DNA of 14,876 nucleotides from Porphyromonadaceae bacterium (lineage in GTDB: Bacteria; Bacteroidota; Bacteroidia; Bacteroidales; Dysgonomonadaceae), in NCBI GenBank assembly GCA_003517675.1, contig DPAC01000157.1, positions 1-14,876 of the forward strand, read 5' to 3'. Of the stretch, positions 1 to 6,964 are shown piece by piece. A model generated the notes under the pieces. That model worked only from the letters and a program-made list of their open reading frames with translations. It ran no database searches and was not told where the DNA came from. How positions within the stretch are numbered: position 1 is the first letter of the stretch; every line of letters begins with the position of its first letter. A program made the translations under genes and the position numbers.

Positions 1-2
1 AT

Positions 3-320
3 AAGGCAGGAATCAGTTCTAAAAAGAGGTGGAAGTTACCTTCCCGCTGTACCATTATCTACTACCCACTGTCACTGGGGCGTAATTTCGATGAACTGAA
101 ACGCATTCTTCTCGGTTTGCAGACAGCCGATGAATTTGGTGTGGTTCTCCCTGCCGACTGGCGTCCGGGAGATGATGTAATTGTACCCACAGCCGGTTCT
201 TGTGGTACGGCTAAAGAGCGTATGGAGACAAAAGAAGAAGATATGCACTGTTACGATTGGTTTTTCTGCACGAAAAAGCTTTCAAAAGAATCCATCGAAA
301 ATGCGCTGTTGAGAAGCTGA
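3..320 (+). CDS. Peroxiredoxin (Prx6/AhpC-TSA type), C-terminal part only, possibly broken
   Basis: This reading frame is open from the left edge to a TGA at 318-320. From about position 45 it reads like the C-terminal half of a 1-Cys/Prx6-type peroxiredoxin, a thiol peroxidase that reduces H2O2 and organic peroxides in the cytoplasm. The recognisable blocks are IIYYPLSLGRNFDEL, LQTADEFGV and PADWRPGDDVIVP, then a C-terminal CYDWFFCTKKL segment with two cysteines. The catalytic PVCTTE-type cysteine would lie before the window. The first 14 or so codons (3-44) do not resemble the expected beta-strand before IIYYP in any frame, so a frameshift or recombination junction near position 45 is possible. 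The gene debris that follows is consistent with a decayed region. The family call is secure for the C-terminal part; intactness is unknown. Confidence 0.75.
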   Translation, partial: KAGISSKKRWKLPSRCTIIYYPLSLGRNFDELKRILLGLQTADEFGVVLPADWRPGDDVIVPTAGSCGTAKERMETKEEDMHCYDWFFCTKKLSKESIENALLRS

Positions 321-601
321 TTTCTTTTGAACTCTTCAGTCAGTACAGTCCCAATAGATGGTTCAGTCGAGAATTTAGCTGTATATGTACCATACGAAAC
401 TTGAATTAATAATTATCTTTGTGTTGATTGTGTTTAATTAAATTATTCCGGTGCCGCCCCAAAGGATGAAACGACCTTAGTGATTAAATAAAATGGTATT
501 TTTTGGGGGTGAAATTAGCAATATACGCTTTTAGCATGCATGAATTTCAAGCATATTGATAAATATACAACAGAGAAACAGATGAAAACGTGAGTTTTTC
601 A
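321..601. other. AT-rich stretch without a recognisable gene
   Basis: No convincing coding frame, RNA gene or promoter is seen between the peroxiredoxin stop and the transposase-like remnant. The one structured element is the imperfect palindrome at 536-554. The composition is low in G+C, unlike the neighbouring genes. Confidence 0.6.
536..554. repeat. 19-bp imperfect inverted repeat in non-coding DNA
   Basis: ATGCATGAATTTCAAGCAT is a palindrome with one mismatched pair around a central T. It lies about 50 bp outside the end of the transposase-like remnant (602 onward). It could be part of a decayed insertion-sequence end or an orphan operator. It differs from the TGAAC-N4-GTTCA motif found elsewhere in the window. 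No function is assigned. Confidence 0.35.
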
Positions 602-618
602 TTATTTTGTACAATTAA

Positions 619-815
619 CTCTCCAGTTTAATCGGGTTCTGTTTTTTGGGTCTCCCACGTTTCTTCTCTGCCTTCTTTTTCGACATATACTACGGTCAGA
701 GGCCTTGTACTCGATGTTGAACCAGTTGTAGTTCTTCTTGATTGTTACATTATCATCCAGGGGTTCCCCCGCATTCTTGATAGCCTGGAGGGCAGCCCGC
801 TGCGATTCAATCGCG
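619..815 (-). pseudogene. Frameshifted C-terminal tail of a probable transposase
   Basis: The minus strand from about 815 reads DIAIESQRAALQAIKNAGEP...NYNWFNIEYKASDR in one frame. The downstream DNA in another frame (ATG of the MSKKK segment near 698) reads MSKKKAEKKRGRPKKQNP and stops at TAA near 629. Adding a single base in the cgtagtatatg stretch joins the two into one continuous polypeptide ending in a Lys-rich tail with an RGRPKK AT-hook-like motif. Such basic tails are common at the C-terminus of insertion-sequence transposases, but I cannot name the IS family. The 5' side runs straight into the oppositely oriented PnuC-like tail at about 815, so the element is truncated as well as frameshifted. 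The identification as a transposase is inference; the frameshift is directly visible. Confidence 0.4.
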
Positions 816-911
816 ATGTCCAGCCTGCCCACCGCGCTGCTCTTCACCATCTACACCGTGATCTCGGTGTTCGGCTACTTCAAGTGGGCAAAACTGGCAA
901 AAGAAAGCTGA
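816..911 (+). pseudogene. PnuC-like transporter, C-terminal remnant
   Basis: The frame from 816 to the TGA at 909-911 encodes about 31 residues containing LPTALLFTIYTVISVFGY followed by FKWAKLAKES. This matches the pattern of the last transmembrane helix and cytoplasmic tail of PnuC-type nicotinamide riboside transporters (a hydrophobic helix ending in GYxxW and a short basic tail). Its codons are G+C-richer than the flanking DNA. The rest of the gene is missing: immediately upstream the DNA is better explained by the transposase-like remnant on the other strand. The ATG at 816 is coincidental. This is a remnant, not a functional gene; the family call rests on a short segment. Confidence 0.5.
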
Positions 912-1116
912 TCGGTCATTATCCTTTTTTTTCATACGATAATGTTTTATTCTTTTACATCAAGGTCGTATGGAACTTTTGCATTAAACGAGAGCAGAGT
1001 AAATTTATTTACTTTGCCGAGTGCTGCAAAAGTCTAAGTTTACTGAACTCGCAATTATCATGTACTTGTGTGAAAAATCATTTTAATGCTCGTTTCATAC
1101 TGAGCGCAATTTTAAA
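912..1116. other. Non-coding AT-rich stretch
   Basis: Nothing recognisable is encoded between the PnuC-like remnant and the operator at 1117. An 86-codon open frame runs through here on the plus strand, but its translation is low in complexity and shows no domain. The stretch may be decayed DNA plus the upstream region of the 1170 gene. Confidence 0.5.
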
Positions 1117-1130
1117 TGAACATTTGTTCA
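1117..1130. promoter_or_regulatory. Operator-like palindrome, copy 1 (TGAAC-N4-GTTCA)
   Basis: TGAACATTTGTTCA, with flanking A and T extending the symmetry to 16 bp. It ends 39 bp before the ATG of the MBL-fold gene at 1170 and overlaps the position of a -33 box. The same motif precedes three other transcription units in this window, which argues for a real binding site of a shared dimeric regulator. Confidence 0.75.
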
Positions 1131-1156
1131 TAATAAAATTTTAATTGCTATATTTG
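1123..1156 (+). promoter_or_regulatory. Bacteroidota-type promoter for the MBL-fold gene
   Basis: A -7 box TATATTTG (1149-1156) fits the Bacteroidota consensus TAnnTTTG. A TTTG at 1123-1126 could be the -33 box, with a 22-bp spacer that is slightly longer than the usual 19-21. The TTTG lies inside the palindrome at 1117-1130, so a protein bound there would be expected to block the promoter. Confidence 0.5.
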
Positions 1157-1169
1157 CAAAAAAAAAGGG

Positions 1170-1949
1170 ATGAAAGTATCGATTCTTACCGACAACTATC
1201 CCGGTGGCAACACAGGTGCGGAGCATGGGCTCTCCTATTTCGTAGAGCATGAGGGCACAAAGATCCTTTTTGATACGGGACAGAGTGATCTCTTCCTGCA
1301 GAATGCATCCATAATGGGAATCAATTTGGAGGAGAGGGATCTGATCATTCTGAGTCACGGTCACTTTGATCACGGAAACGGACTGGCACATCTATCAGGT
1401 GGCAGATTGCTCTGCCATCCGGACTGTTTTGTGAAGCGATACAGAACAATTGATCACACCTATATCGGTCTGAAGAACAGCCGGGATGAAATCACTGAAA
1501 AATTTGATCTCACCACCAGCAAAGCGCCTTACCGTGTCAGTGACTCCGTTCTGTTTCTGGGAAAGATTCCCCGCATCACCGATTTTGAATCGCAAGAAAC
1601 CGCCTTCTCATTCGAGGACGGAACAGCCGATTTTGTTGCAGATGACAGTGCGGTGGCCCTTCAAACAGAAAAAGGGCTATTTGTCATCACCGGTTGCGGA
1701 CATGCCGGGGTGGTCAACACCCTGGAACATGCAAGAAAAGCAACCGGTGAACAGAGGATTTACGGCATCATGGGCGGATTTCATCTAAAGAAGAGAGACA
1801 GGCAAACAATCGAGACCATCGATTACCTGAAAAAAAACAGGATAGAACATGTCATCCCCTCTCACTGTACCGCATTCCCTGCACTCGTGGCTTTTGCGGA
1901 GAACTTAAACATTCAGTTAGTGAAAACGGGTGATATGTATACTTTTTAA
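1170..1949 (+). CDS. MBL-fold metallo-hydrolase (COG1237-like, MptB/dihydropterin-synthase-like group)
   Basis: A 259-residue cytoplasmic metallo-beta-lactamase-fold protein. The metal-binding signature SHGHFDHGNGL (H63, H65, D67, H68) is intact, followed by GCGHAG near residue 175, GGFHL and PSHCT, the remaining ligand-bearing loops of this fold. The N-terminal pattern (LTDNY..., EHGLSYFVE, KILFDTGQS) matches the group often annotated as 7,8-dihydropterin-6-methyl-4-(beta-D-ribofuranosyl)-aminobenzene-5'-phosphate synthase-like. The real substrate in bacteria is mostly unknown, so I do not assign one. The start is ATG at 1170 after an A-rich AGGG stretch. The gene stands alone behind its own TAnnTTTG promoter and operator copy 1, which places it in the same predicted regulon as the ORP-like operon and feoAB. 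Confidence 0.9.
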   Translation: MKVSILTDNYPGGNTGAEHGLSYFVEHEGTKILFDTGQSDLFLQNASIMGINLEERDLIILSHGHFDHGNGLAHLSGGRLLCHPDCFVKRYRTIDHTYIGLKNSRDEITEKFDLTTSKAPYRVSDSVLFLGKIPRITDFESQETAFSFEDGTADFVADDSAVALQTEKGLFVITGCGHAGVVNTLEHARKATGEQRIYGIMGGFHLKKRDRQTIETIDYLKKNRIEHVIPSHCTAFPALVAFAENLNIQLVKTGDMYTF

Positions 1950-1957
1950 AAGCCATA

Positions 1958-1971
1958 TGAACGCATGTTCA
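1958..1971. promoter_or_regulatory. Operator-like palindrome, copy 2 (TGAAC-N4-GTTCA)
   Basis: TGAACGCATGTTCA is fully symmetrical in both arms and centre, and the flanking A/T extends it to 16 bp. It lies 58 bp before the ATG of the DUF5320-feoAB-DUF134 run and 9 bp after the MBL gene stop. The best -7 candidate downstream is TATGTTTA (2004-2011), which departs from TAnnTTTG at its last base; a matching -33 box is not clear, so the promoter here is less certain than the operator. Confidence 0.75.
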
Positions 1972-2029
1972 TTTAATTTTCTTTATTTACCATAGTCAAC
2001 TTATATGTTTAACTTAAAAAATTAGCATT

Positions 2030-2449
2030 ATGCCATCAGGAGATCGTACCGGACCGATGGGACAAGGTCCCAGAACCGGAAGAGCACGAGGATTTTGTTC
2101 CGGATTTGACGCCCCCGGATATGAAGACAGATTGAATCGTAACAGGGGTTGGGGAGTTGGCAGGAACCAAACTGCAGGAACCGGAAGAAGAATAGGAATA
2201 GACAGGGGGGCAGGTTTCGGAAGAAGAGCCGGGATAGGCAGAGGAACATGGAACGGTCAGGGTTATAGCGCTGATCGGCTCTTCAATTTTGGCCTCCTGG
2301 TTTCAGACTTGATTCAACGTATTCCCTGGCAGGAAATTCTCCAAAAACGGGATGAGATTGAAGATCTTAAAACAGAGGCAAAAAGGCTTAAACGTTCAAA
2401 TGAGGAGCTTGAAGAGAAATTACGGAACCTAGAGAACCGTAACGAATAG
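2030..2449 (+). CDS. DUF5320-like Gly/Arg-rich protein with C-terminal coiled coil
   Basis: A 139-residue protein with three visible parts. Residues 1-23 carry the signature MPSGDRTGPMGQGPRTGRARGFC, shared in style with small anaerobe proteins annotated DUF5320 that often sit next to NifX-like genes. Residues about 30-80 are low-complexity and Gly/Arg-rich (GRRIGIDRGAGFGRRAGIGRG). Residues about 98-139 form a strongly charged heptad-like helix, probably a coiled coil for self-association. There is no signal peptide and no known catalytic motif. It opens the transcription unit with feoA 25 bp downstream and is preceded by operator copy 2. A second protein with the same N-terminal style is encoded in the minus-strand ORP-like operon (13572-13847), which ties the two units together. 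Molecular function is unknown; RNA or metal-cluster binding would be guesses. Confidence 0.75.
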   Translation: MPSGDRTGPMGQGPRTGRARGFCSGFDAPGYEDRLNRNRGWGVGRNQTAGTGRRIGIDRGAGFGRRAGIGRGTWNGQGYSADRLFNFGLLVSDLIQRIPWQEILQKRDEIEDLKTEAKRLKRSNEELEEKLRNLENRNE

Positions 2450-2474
2450 AGAGCAATTATTTAACTGTCACTCA

Positions 2475-2711
2475 ATGGAATCAGTAGTACCGATCAACAC
2501 CCTTACCGAGGGTGAGAAGGGGGAGATCATATCTTTTGAAGGGGGTTCTTTCTTCCAGAAAAAACTGGAGGAAATGGGGCTTCGTATCGGGACAACCATC
2601 ACAATTGTAGCAAGGCAATGGATGAAAGGCCCTGTGATTGTCCGTTTCGATCACACGGAGGTAGCCATTGGGTTCAACATGGCAAAAAGAATCATGGTAA
2701 AAAGGGCCTGA
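2475..2711 (+). CDS. feoA: FeoA, ferrous iron transport protein A
   Basis: A 78-residue SH3-like FeoA-domain protein, the usual small cytoplasmic partner of the Fe(II) transporter FeoB. Family features are TLTEGEKGEIISFEGG, then KKLEEMGLRIGTTITIV, a central basic loop, and GFNMAKRIMVKRA at the end. Its length is normal for stand-alone FeoA (about 75-85). The TGA ends exactly where the ATG of feoB begins, so the two are translationally coupled. Its place after a DUF5320-like gene and before a DUF134 regulator is unusual compared with classic feoABC operons. Confidence 0.92.
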   Translation: MESVVPINTLTEGEKGEIISFEGGSFFQKKLEEMGLRIGTTITIVARQWMKGPVIVRFDHTEVAIGFNMAKRIMVKRA

Positions 2712-4439
2712 ATGAGCACCAAAATAATACTCGTAGGGTATCCGAATGTAGGGAAAAGTGCAATTTTCAACCGTCTTACGGGGATGGATGTGATCTCTTC
2801 CAATTACCCGGGAACAACAATCGATATTGCAAGAGGATTTCTCAACCGTGAGGGAAAACGGTATGAGTTGATTGATGTGCCGGGTTTTTATTCACTTGAG
2901 TCTACAACAAACAAAGCGGAAGAGATAGCGGTGGAGCTGATCAGGAGTGGGGATCTGATTCTTCAGGTGGTGAATGCGACCAATCTGGAGCGCAATCTCA
3001 ATCTCACGCTGCAGCTGATCCAACTGAGAAAACCGATGTTGATTGTTCTCAATATGTTTGATGAAACAAAACAGAAAGGTATCAACATTGATGTTGCAAA
3101 GCTGGAACAGATACTGTCCCTTCCAGTTGTTCCCACCTGTGCTTTGACGGGAGAAGGAATCAAAGAACTTGTCACAAGGATGAATGAAGCCCGGGTATCG
3201 CAGTATCGTTTTGAAGATGCGCAACGATGGAACGAGATAGGGAAGATAATCGGTCAGGTTCAGGTTATCCATCCGCAACATCGTTCCTATATGGAGAAAC
3301 TGCAGAACGCTTCCGTGAGACCGGTTACCGGAATCCCTATCTTGCTGGTGATCCTGTTTCTGGTATTCACACTCATCGGGGTGATAGGTGAAGGGTTGAT
3401 ACAGTACCTCTTTGATCCATTCTTTGATAACTATTGGAAGCCGTTGATGACAAGCTTCTCGGAGATGTTAAGCAGTCACTCGCTGCTGCATGATCTGCTG
3501 ATAGGAGATTTGATGGATGGTGAGATTGATTTCGGTCAGTCATTCGGGTTGCTGACTACCGGGTTGCATGTCACTTTTGCTGCTGTATTACCCTATGTGG
3601 TGGCTTTTTACACGCTCCTGTCGATCCTGGAAGACACAGGCTATCTGCCAAGAGTCGCTGTAATGGTTGATAACCTGATGCATAAAGTAGGATTACATGG
3701 ATTGTCAATCATACCCATGTTGTTGGGTTTTGGCTGCAATGTCCCCGGAACAATGGCTACCAGAATCCTTGAGACCCGGAAAGAGAAATTTATTGTGGCA
3801 ACCCTGATCGCTATTACCGTTCCCTGCATGGCCATGCAGGCAATGTTGTTCGGCTTATTGGGAGCCTATGGCGTGAAAGGGGTAGGAATTGTCTTTCTCA
3901 CACTGTTCATCGTTTGGCTGCTGTTGGGCATGATCCTGAAGAGAACAGTGCCAGGCAGATCACCGGAGCTGTTCCTGGAGATTCCTCCCTACCGGAGACC
4001 CTATTTCGGGGGATTGATAAAAAAGACATGGATGAGGGTAAGGTGGTTCCTTCAGGAAGCTGTTCCCTTTGTATTGTTGGGAGTCCTCATTGTCAATCTG
4101 CTCTATTCACTGGGCGTCATGCAGTGGATCAGCAGCAAGGTTTCTCCCCTGTTTACGCTACTCTTCGGCTTACCAGGAGAAGCTTCGGGAGCATTGATCA
4201 TGGGCTTTTTACGAAAAGACCTGGCTGTTGGGATGTTGATACCCCTTAATCTCTCGTTTCAGCAGCTTGTAGTGGCTTCGGTGATGCTCTCCATGTTTTT
4301 CCCCTGCATTGCCACGTTTACCGTGTTATTGAAAGAGCTGGGGGTTAAAGATCTGCTGAAACTGACCGGGATCATGCTTCTTACCGTTGTGATTACCGGT
4401 TCACTGCTGCATGTTGTTTTGAGTTTATTCACAGGATGA
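2712..4439 (+). CDS. feoB: FeoB, ferrous iron transporter B (short form)
   Basis: An inner-membrane Fe(II) transporter with an N-terminal G domain. G motifs: G1 GYPNVGKS (9-16), G2 around NYPGTT (31-36), G3 DVPG (55-58), G4 NMFD (114-117), G5 CALTGEG (143-149). The membrane part follows from about residue 205 with several hydrophobic segments (about 207-235, 282-305, 365-405, 448-470, 515-540, 550-572). Both gate regions are visible: GCNVPGTMATR (341-351) and FPCIATFTVLL (530-540), each with a cysteine. At 575 residues it is clearly shorter than the E. coli-type protein (about 770), mainly because the spacer after the G domain and the loops and C-terminus are reduced; nothing essential appears missing. 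It starts directly at the feoA stop and is followed 15 bp later by a DUF134 gene. Predicted control is through operator copy 2. Confidence 0.95.
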   Translation: MSTKIILVGYPNVGKSAIFNRLTGMDVISSNYPGTTIDIARGFLNREGKRYELIDVPGFYSLESTTNKAEEIAVELIRSGDLILQVVNATNLERNLNLTLQLIQLRKPMLIVLNMFDETKQKGINIDVAKLEQILSLPVVPTCALTGEGIKELVTRMNEARVSQYRFEDAQRWNEIGKIIGQVQVIHPQHRSYMEKLQNASVRPVTGIPILLVILFLVFTLIGVIGEGLIQYLFDPFFDNYWKPLMTSFSEMLSSHSLLHDLLIGDLMDGEIDFGQSFGLLTTGLHVTFAAVLPYVVAFYTLLSILEDTGYLPRVAVMVDNLMHKVGLHGLSIIPMLLGFGCNVPGTMATRILETRKEKFIVATLIAITVPCMAMQAMLFGLLGAYGVKGVGIVFLTLFIVWLLLGMILKRTVPGRSPELFLEIPPYRRPYFGGLIKKTWMRVRWFLQEAVPFVLLGVLIVNLLYSLGVMQWISSKVSPLFTLLFGLPGEASGALIMGFLRKDLAVGMLIPLNLSFQQLVVASVMLSMFFPCIATFTVLLKELGVKDLLKLTGIMLLTVVITGSLLHVVLSLFTG

Positions 4440-4454
4440 TCAAAAAAGAGGATT

Positions 4455-4862
4455 ATGCCAAACAGAATAAGAGAGAGAAGAATCATGATGCCGCCGCTGA
4501 TGGATGGGTACAAACCTTTTGGCATCGCCAAGTGCGAACCGGGGTGGGTGACCCTGTACTTTGAAGAGTTTGAGGCTATCCGGCTGGTCGATTATGAAAG
4601 ATTACATCAGGAGGAAGCGGCTGAGATGATGAATATCTCCCGCCCCACCTTCACCAGACTGCTGGATAAGGCACGCAGGAAACTGGCCAGGGCATTTGTG
4701 GAAGGAAAGGGTATCCTCATCAAGGGAGGGACCTATGTGACGGAACATTTTTGGTATAAGTGTCACAATTGCAATGAGACAATGATCACGATGAAACCGG
4801 CCAGTCAATGTCGCGAATGTGATTCTGAAAATATCATTCAACTGAGCAGGGATCGTAAATAA
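4455..4862 (+). CDS. DUF134 family DNA-binding protein (HTH plus zinc ribbon), copy A
   Basis: A 135-residue predicted DNA-binding protein. The core MPPLMDGYKPFGI (12-24), then EEFEAIRLVDYERLHQEEAA (37-56), leads into a helix-turn-helix of sigma-region-4 type, MMNISRPTFTRLLDKARRKL (58-77). The C-terminus holds a four-cysteine zinc ribbon, Cys 103 and 106 paired with 119 and 122. The family is annotated as a putative regulator; no target is established to my knowledge. It lies 15 bp after feoB and 3 bp before a methyltransferase gene, so it is in the feoAB operon. It aligns without gaps to the second DUF134 protein starting at 14473, with identical cysteine positions and near-identical recognition helix (SRPT-x-TR). 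I infer it may bind the TGAAC-N4-GTTCA palindromes found upstream of this and three other units. Confidence 0.9.
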   Translation: MPNRIRERRIMMPPLMDGYKPFGIAKCEPGWVTLYFEEFEAIRLVDYERLHQEEAAEMMNISRPTFTRLLDKARRKLARAFVEGKGILIKGGTYVTEHFWYKCHNCNETMITMKPASQCRECDSENIIQLSRDRK

Positions 4863-4865
4863 ACA

Positions 4866-5570
4866 ATGTTCCATGACTATACGCTCATTCAAAAAATGAA
4901 GAAGATGAACATCTATAATGAGTTGTCGTTTGCCGAGGAATATGATCAGTTCTACCGCACAAGCAGAGGCCGGGCGGTTGACAAGGCAGAAAAATCGCTG
5001 ATCAGTGATCTGCTGATGCAGGTCGACAGCAGAGAGATGCTCGAGCTGGGGTGTGGTACCGGCCATTGGACAGCTTTTTTCAGTGAAAACGGGTTCCACG
5101 TCACGGCTGTGGATGAATCGACGGCGATGCTGGAGCAGGCACGGCAGAAAGAGATTCCAAACGTTCACTGGGTAAAGGCAGATGCAGCTCATCTCCCCTT
5201 TCCCAATCAGCGGTTTAAGCTGATCACGGCCATCACCCTGTTTGAGTTTGTAGAAGATATCGATGTGCTCTTCAAAGAAATCGACCGTTTGCTGAAACCG
5301 GAGGGATTTTTGATAGCCGGATGGCTGAATGCCCTCTCCGAGATCGGGAGACAAAAGGAGAACTCTCCCACCTTCAAGCATGCCACCCTTTACACGCCGG
5401 AAGAGATCAAAAAATATCTCTCGCTCTTTGGGCACGCTCAATTGCGCTACGGTGCCTATTATGACAGCAACTTTGAAATGTTGGATGAGAAAACCGATAA
5501 GGGTGGTATTCAACCGGCTTTTATTGCCACCATCGTACAAAAATCAAAAAACTATGCAGATCGCCATTGA
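4866..5570 (+). CDS. Class I SAM-dependent methyltransferase
   Basis: A 234-residue cytoplasmic Rossmann-fold methyltransferase of the Methyltransf_11 type. Motif I is LELGCGTGHWT (59-69), the acidic end of beta-2 is VTAVDES (79-85), the adenine-binding aspartate region is KADAAHLPFP (104-113), and FEFVEDIDVLFKEIDRLLKPEG (about 126-147) covers motifs post-II and III. The acceptor substrate cannot be read from the sequence. The ATG at 4866 sits 3 bp after the DUF134 stop. Later in-frame ATGs at 4896 and 4905 are also possible, and the latter has GAAGAAG just upstream, so the N-terminus could be 10-13 residues shorter. The 3' end overlaps the next gene by 17 bp. Confidence 0.85.
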   Translation: MFHDYTLIQKMKKMNIYNELSFAEEYDQFYRTSRGRAVDKAEKSLISDLLMQVDSREMLELGCGTGHWTAFFSENGFHVTAVDESTAMLEQARQKEIPNVHWVKADAAHLPFPNQRFKLITAITLFEFVEDIDVLFKEIDRLLKPEGFLIAGWLNALSEIGRQKENSPTFKHATLYTPEEIKKYLSLFGHAQLRYGAYYDSNFEMLDEKTDKGGIQPAFIATIVQKSKNYADRH

Positions 5571-5799
5571 AATAAGCTATTACGCCCTTACGGGCGATTA
5601 CGCCGCTCCGGTGAAAGATTTTCTTGAGAGATTGTCACAATATAAAATGATCAGGGTAGAAACAGGGAATATGAGCACCATCATCTTCGGCGAGTATTAT
5701 CTGGTAATGCAAACCATCACCGATACGCTCGCTCCTTTGATGGTGCGCTACCCTTCGGTATTCATCCTGAAAATATCCAATGCATGTAATGTAAAATGA
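5554..5799 (+). CDS. YkoF/MTH1187-like small thiamine- or HMP-binding domain protein
   Basis: An 81-residue protein: MQIAIEISYYALTGDYAAPV at the start, a central NMSTIIFGEYYLVMQTIT segment, and SVFILKISNACNV at the end. The alternation of strand, helix, strand, strand with the conserved GMST/NMST-x-x-FGEY pattern fits the ferredoxin-like fold of the YkoF / UPF0045 (MTH1187) group, small cytoplasmic proteins that bind thiamine or hydroxymethylpyrimidine in the characterised cases. Ligand here is inferred, not shown. It starts inside the 3' end of the methyltransferase gene (17-bp overlap) and its TGA overlaps the ATG of the adenosyltransferase gene (ATGA), so it is translated as part of the run. 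Confidence 0.7.
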   Translation: MQIAIEISYYALTGDYAAPVKDFLERLSQYKMIRVETGNMSTIIFGEYYLVMQTITDTLAPLMVRYPSVFILKISNACNVK

Positions 5800-6311
5800 A
5801 AGGATATCTGCACATCTATACGGGGAACGGCAAAGGTAAGAGCACTGCTGCCTTCGGTCTGGCACTGCGCGCAGCCGGTGCGGGAATGAGCGTTTACATC
5901 GCACAGTTCGTGAAAGGAAGAAACTACTCCGAGATCACGGCGGTGAGGCAGCACCTGCCGGATATCACCATCCGGCAGTTCGGAAGGGGCTGCTTCATAG
6001 TAGAGAAACCTACAGATAAGGATGTGGCAGCAGCACGAAAGGGATTGGCTGAAGTGTCAGAGGTGCTCACATCGGGGAAGTATGATCTGGTGATCCTGGA
6101 TGAGGCAACCATTGCCATCTATTATGATCTCTTCACCGTGGGTGAGTTGATCGACTTGCTGAAAAGGAGAGCCCCTGATTGCGAGGTGGTTGTTACCGGC
6201 CGTTATGCACCGGAGGAATTGATTGAACTCGCGGACCTGGTGACTGAGATGAGAGAGATAAAGCATTATTACCGGCAAAGGGTTGAAGCGAGAGAAGGCA
6301 TTGAATATTGA
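5796..6311 (+). CDS. cobO: Cob(I)yrinic acid a,c-diamide adenosyltransferase (CobA/CobO/BtuR type)
   Basis: A 171-residue corrinoid adenosyltransferase that transfers the 5'-deoxyadenosyl group from ATP to cob(I)alamin or cobyrinate, giving adenosyl-corrinoid. The P-loop is TGNGKGKST (9-17), the Walker B-like strand is VILDEA (99-104), followed by VVVTGR (131-136) and the C-terminal KHYYRQRVEAREGIEY typical of the family (KH-P/Y-Y...A..GIE). Length is normal or slightly short; the N-terminal extension of some family members is absent. No other cobalamin biosynthesis gene is in the window, so a salvage role is more likely than de novo synthesis. It overlaps its upstream neighbour by 4 bp, and its stop overlaps a TTG that could start the next gene. 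Confidence 0.9.
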   Translation: MKGYLHIYTGNGKGKSTAAFGLALRAAGAGMSVYIAQFVKGRNYSEITAVRQHLPDITIRQFGRGCFIVEKPTDKDVAAARKGLAEVSEVLTSGKYDLVILDEATIAIYYDLFTVGELIDLLKRRAPDCEVVVTGRYAPEELIELADLVTEMREIKHYYRQRVEAREGIEY

Positions 6312-6331
6312 ACAAGATTACACAGGGAACA

Positions 6332-6922
6332 ATGGATGATACAATGAACCTGCTGAAGGAAGAGATCGCGCATTGCAAAAAATGCGATTTATGGAAGTCA
6401 CGGAATCATCTCATTTTCGGAGAAGGGAATCCACATGCCGATATTTTTATTATCGGAGAAGCACCGGGAAGAGATGAAGATCGTATAGGGAGACCATTTG
6501 TGGGTAAATCGGGGATGCTGCTTGACAAGATCCTCTCTGCCTGTGGGTTCACCAGAGAGGAGCATGTTTTTATCAGCAATATTGTGCGATGCCGGCCACC
6601 GGGTAATCGTCCGCCCACACCACAGGAGGCAGCCACCTGTATTCCCTGGCTTTACAAACAGATAGAGCTGGTCGATCCCAGGATCGTGATCCTGTTGGGA
6701 GCAACGGCACTTAGGTACATGGCCGGTCCTGATTACCGCATCACACGGGTCAGGGGCAACTGGATCAAGCAGGGCAATCGACTGATGATGCCGGTCTATC
6801 ATCCTTCGGCACTGCTGAGGACCCCGGCGCTGAAAAGAGATACCTGGGAGGATTTCAAGAAGGTGGTCTACAAATACAGGGAGCTGGTCGCTCCCGATCA
6901 TTACACACCCCATATTCCGTAA
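6332..6922 (+). CDS. Uracil-DNA glycosylase, family 4 (4Fe-4S type)
   Basis: A DNA repair enzyme that removes uracil from DNA, of the iron-sulfur-containing family 4. With the start at ATG 6332 it has 196 residues. Signature blocks: GEAPGRDEDRIGRPFVGKSG (42-61) for the active-site water/uracil pocket, NIVRCRPPGNRPPTPQE (83-99), and YHPSALLR (156-163). The four cluster ligands are Cys15, Cys18, Cys87 and Cys103, spaced as in characterised thermophile enzymes (C-x2-C, about 70, about 15). I chose 6332 because AGGGA stands a few bases before it and the protein then begins at the conserved region; a TTG at 6308 overlapping the cobO stop would add eight residues. It is part of the plus-strand run. 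Confidence 0.9.
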   Translation: MDDTMNLLKEEIAHCKKCDLWKSRNHLIFGEGNPHADIFIIGEAPGRDEDRIGRPFVGKSGMLLDKILSACGFTREEHVFISNIVRCRPPGNRPPTPQEAATCIPWLYKQIELVDPRIVILLGATALRYMAGPDYRITRVRGNWIKQGNRLMMPVYHPSALLRTPALKRDTWEDFKKVVYKYRELVAPDHYTPHIP

Positions 6923-6964
6923 GTGATCGATCATGAAAGAATAGAATTAAAAAAAAATAGAACG

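Noticed and set aside
328..338. TGAACTCTTCA as a further operator copy
   Set aside because: Its symmetry is TGAA-N3-TTCA with different spacing, and it has no promoter or gene downstream within 800 bp.
884..1144. 86-codon plus-strand frame after the PnuC-like remnant
   Set aside because: AT-rich chance frame with no domain, no ribosome-binding site, and ending inside the operator and promoter of the MBL gene.
4602..5540. 312-codon open frame on the minus strand
   Set aside because: It lies antisense to the DUF134 and methyltransferase genes, both with clear family motifs; its translation shows no domain and only reflects the codon bias of the opposite strand.
6398..6934. 178-codon open frame on the minus strand
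   Set aside because: It is antisense to the uracil-DNA glycosylase gene, whose four cluster cysteines and motifs are intact; no recognisable product.
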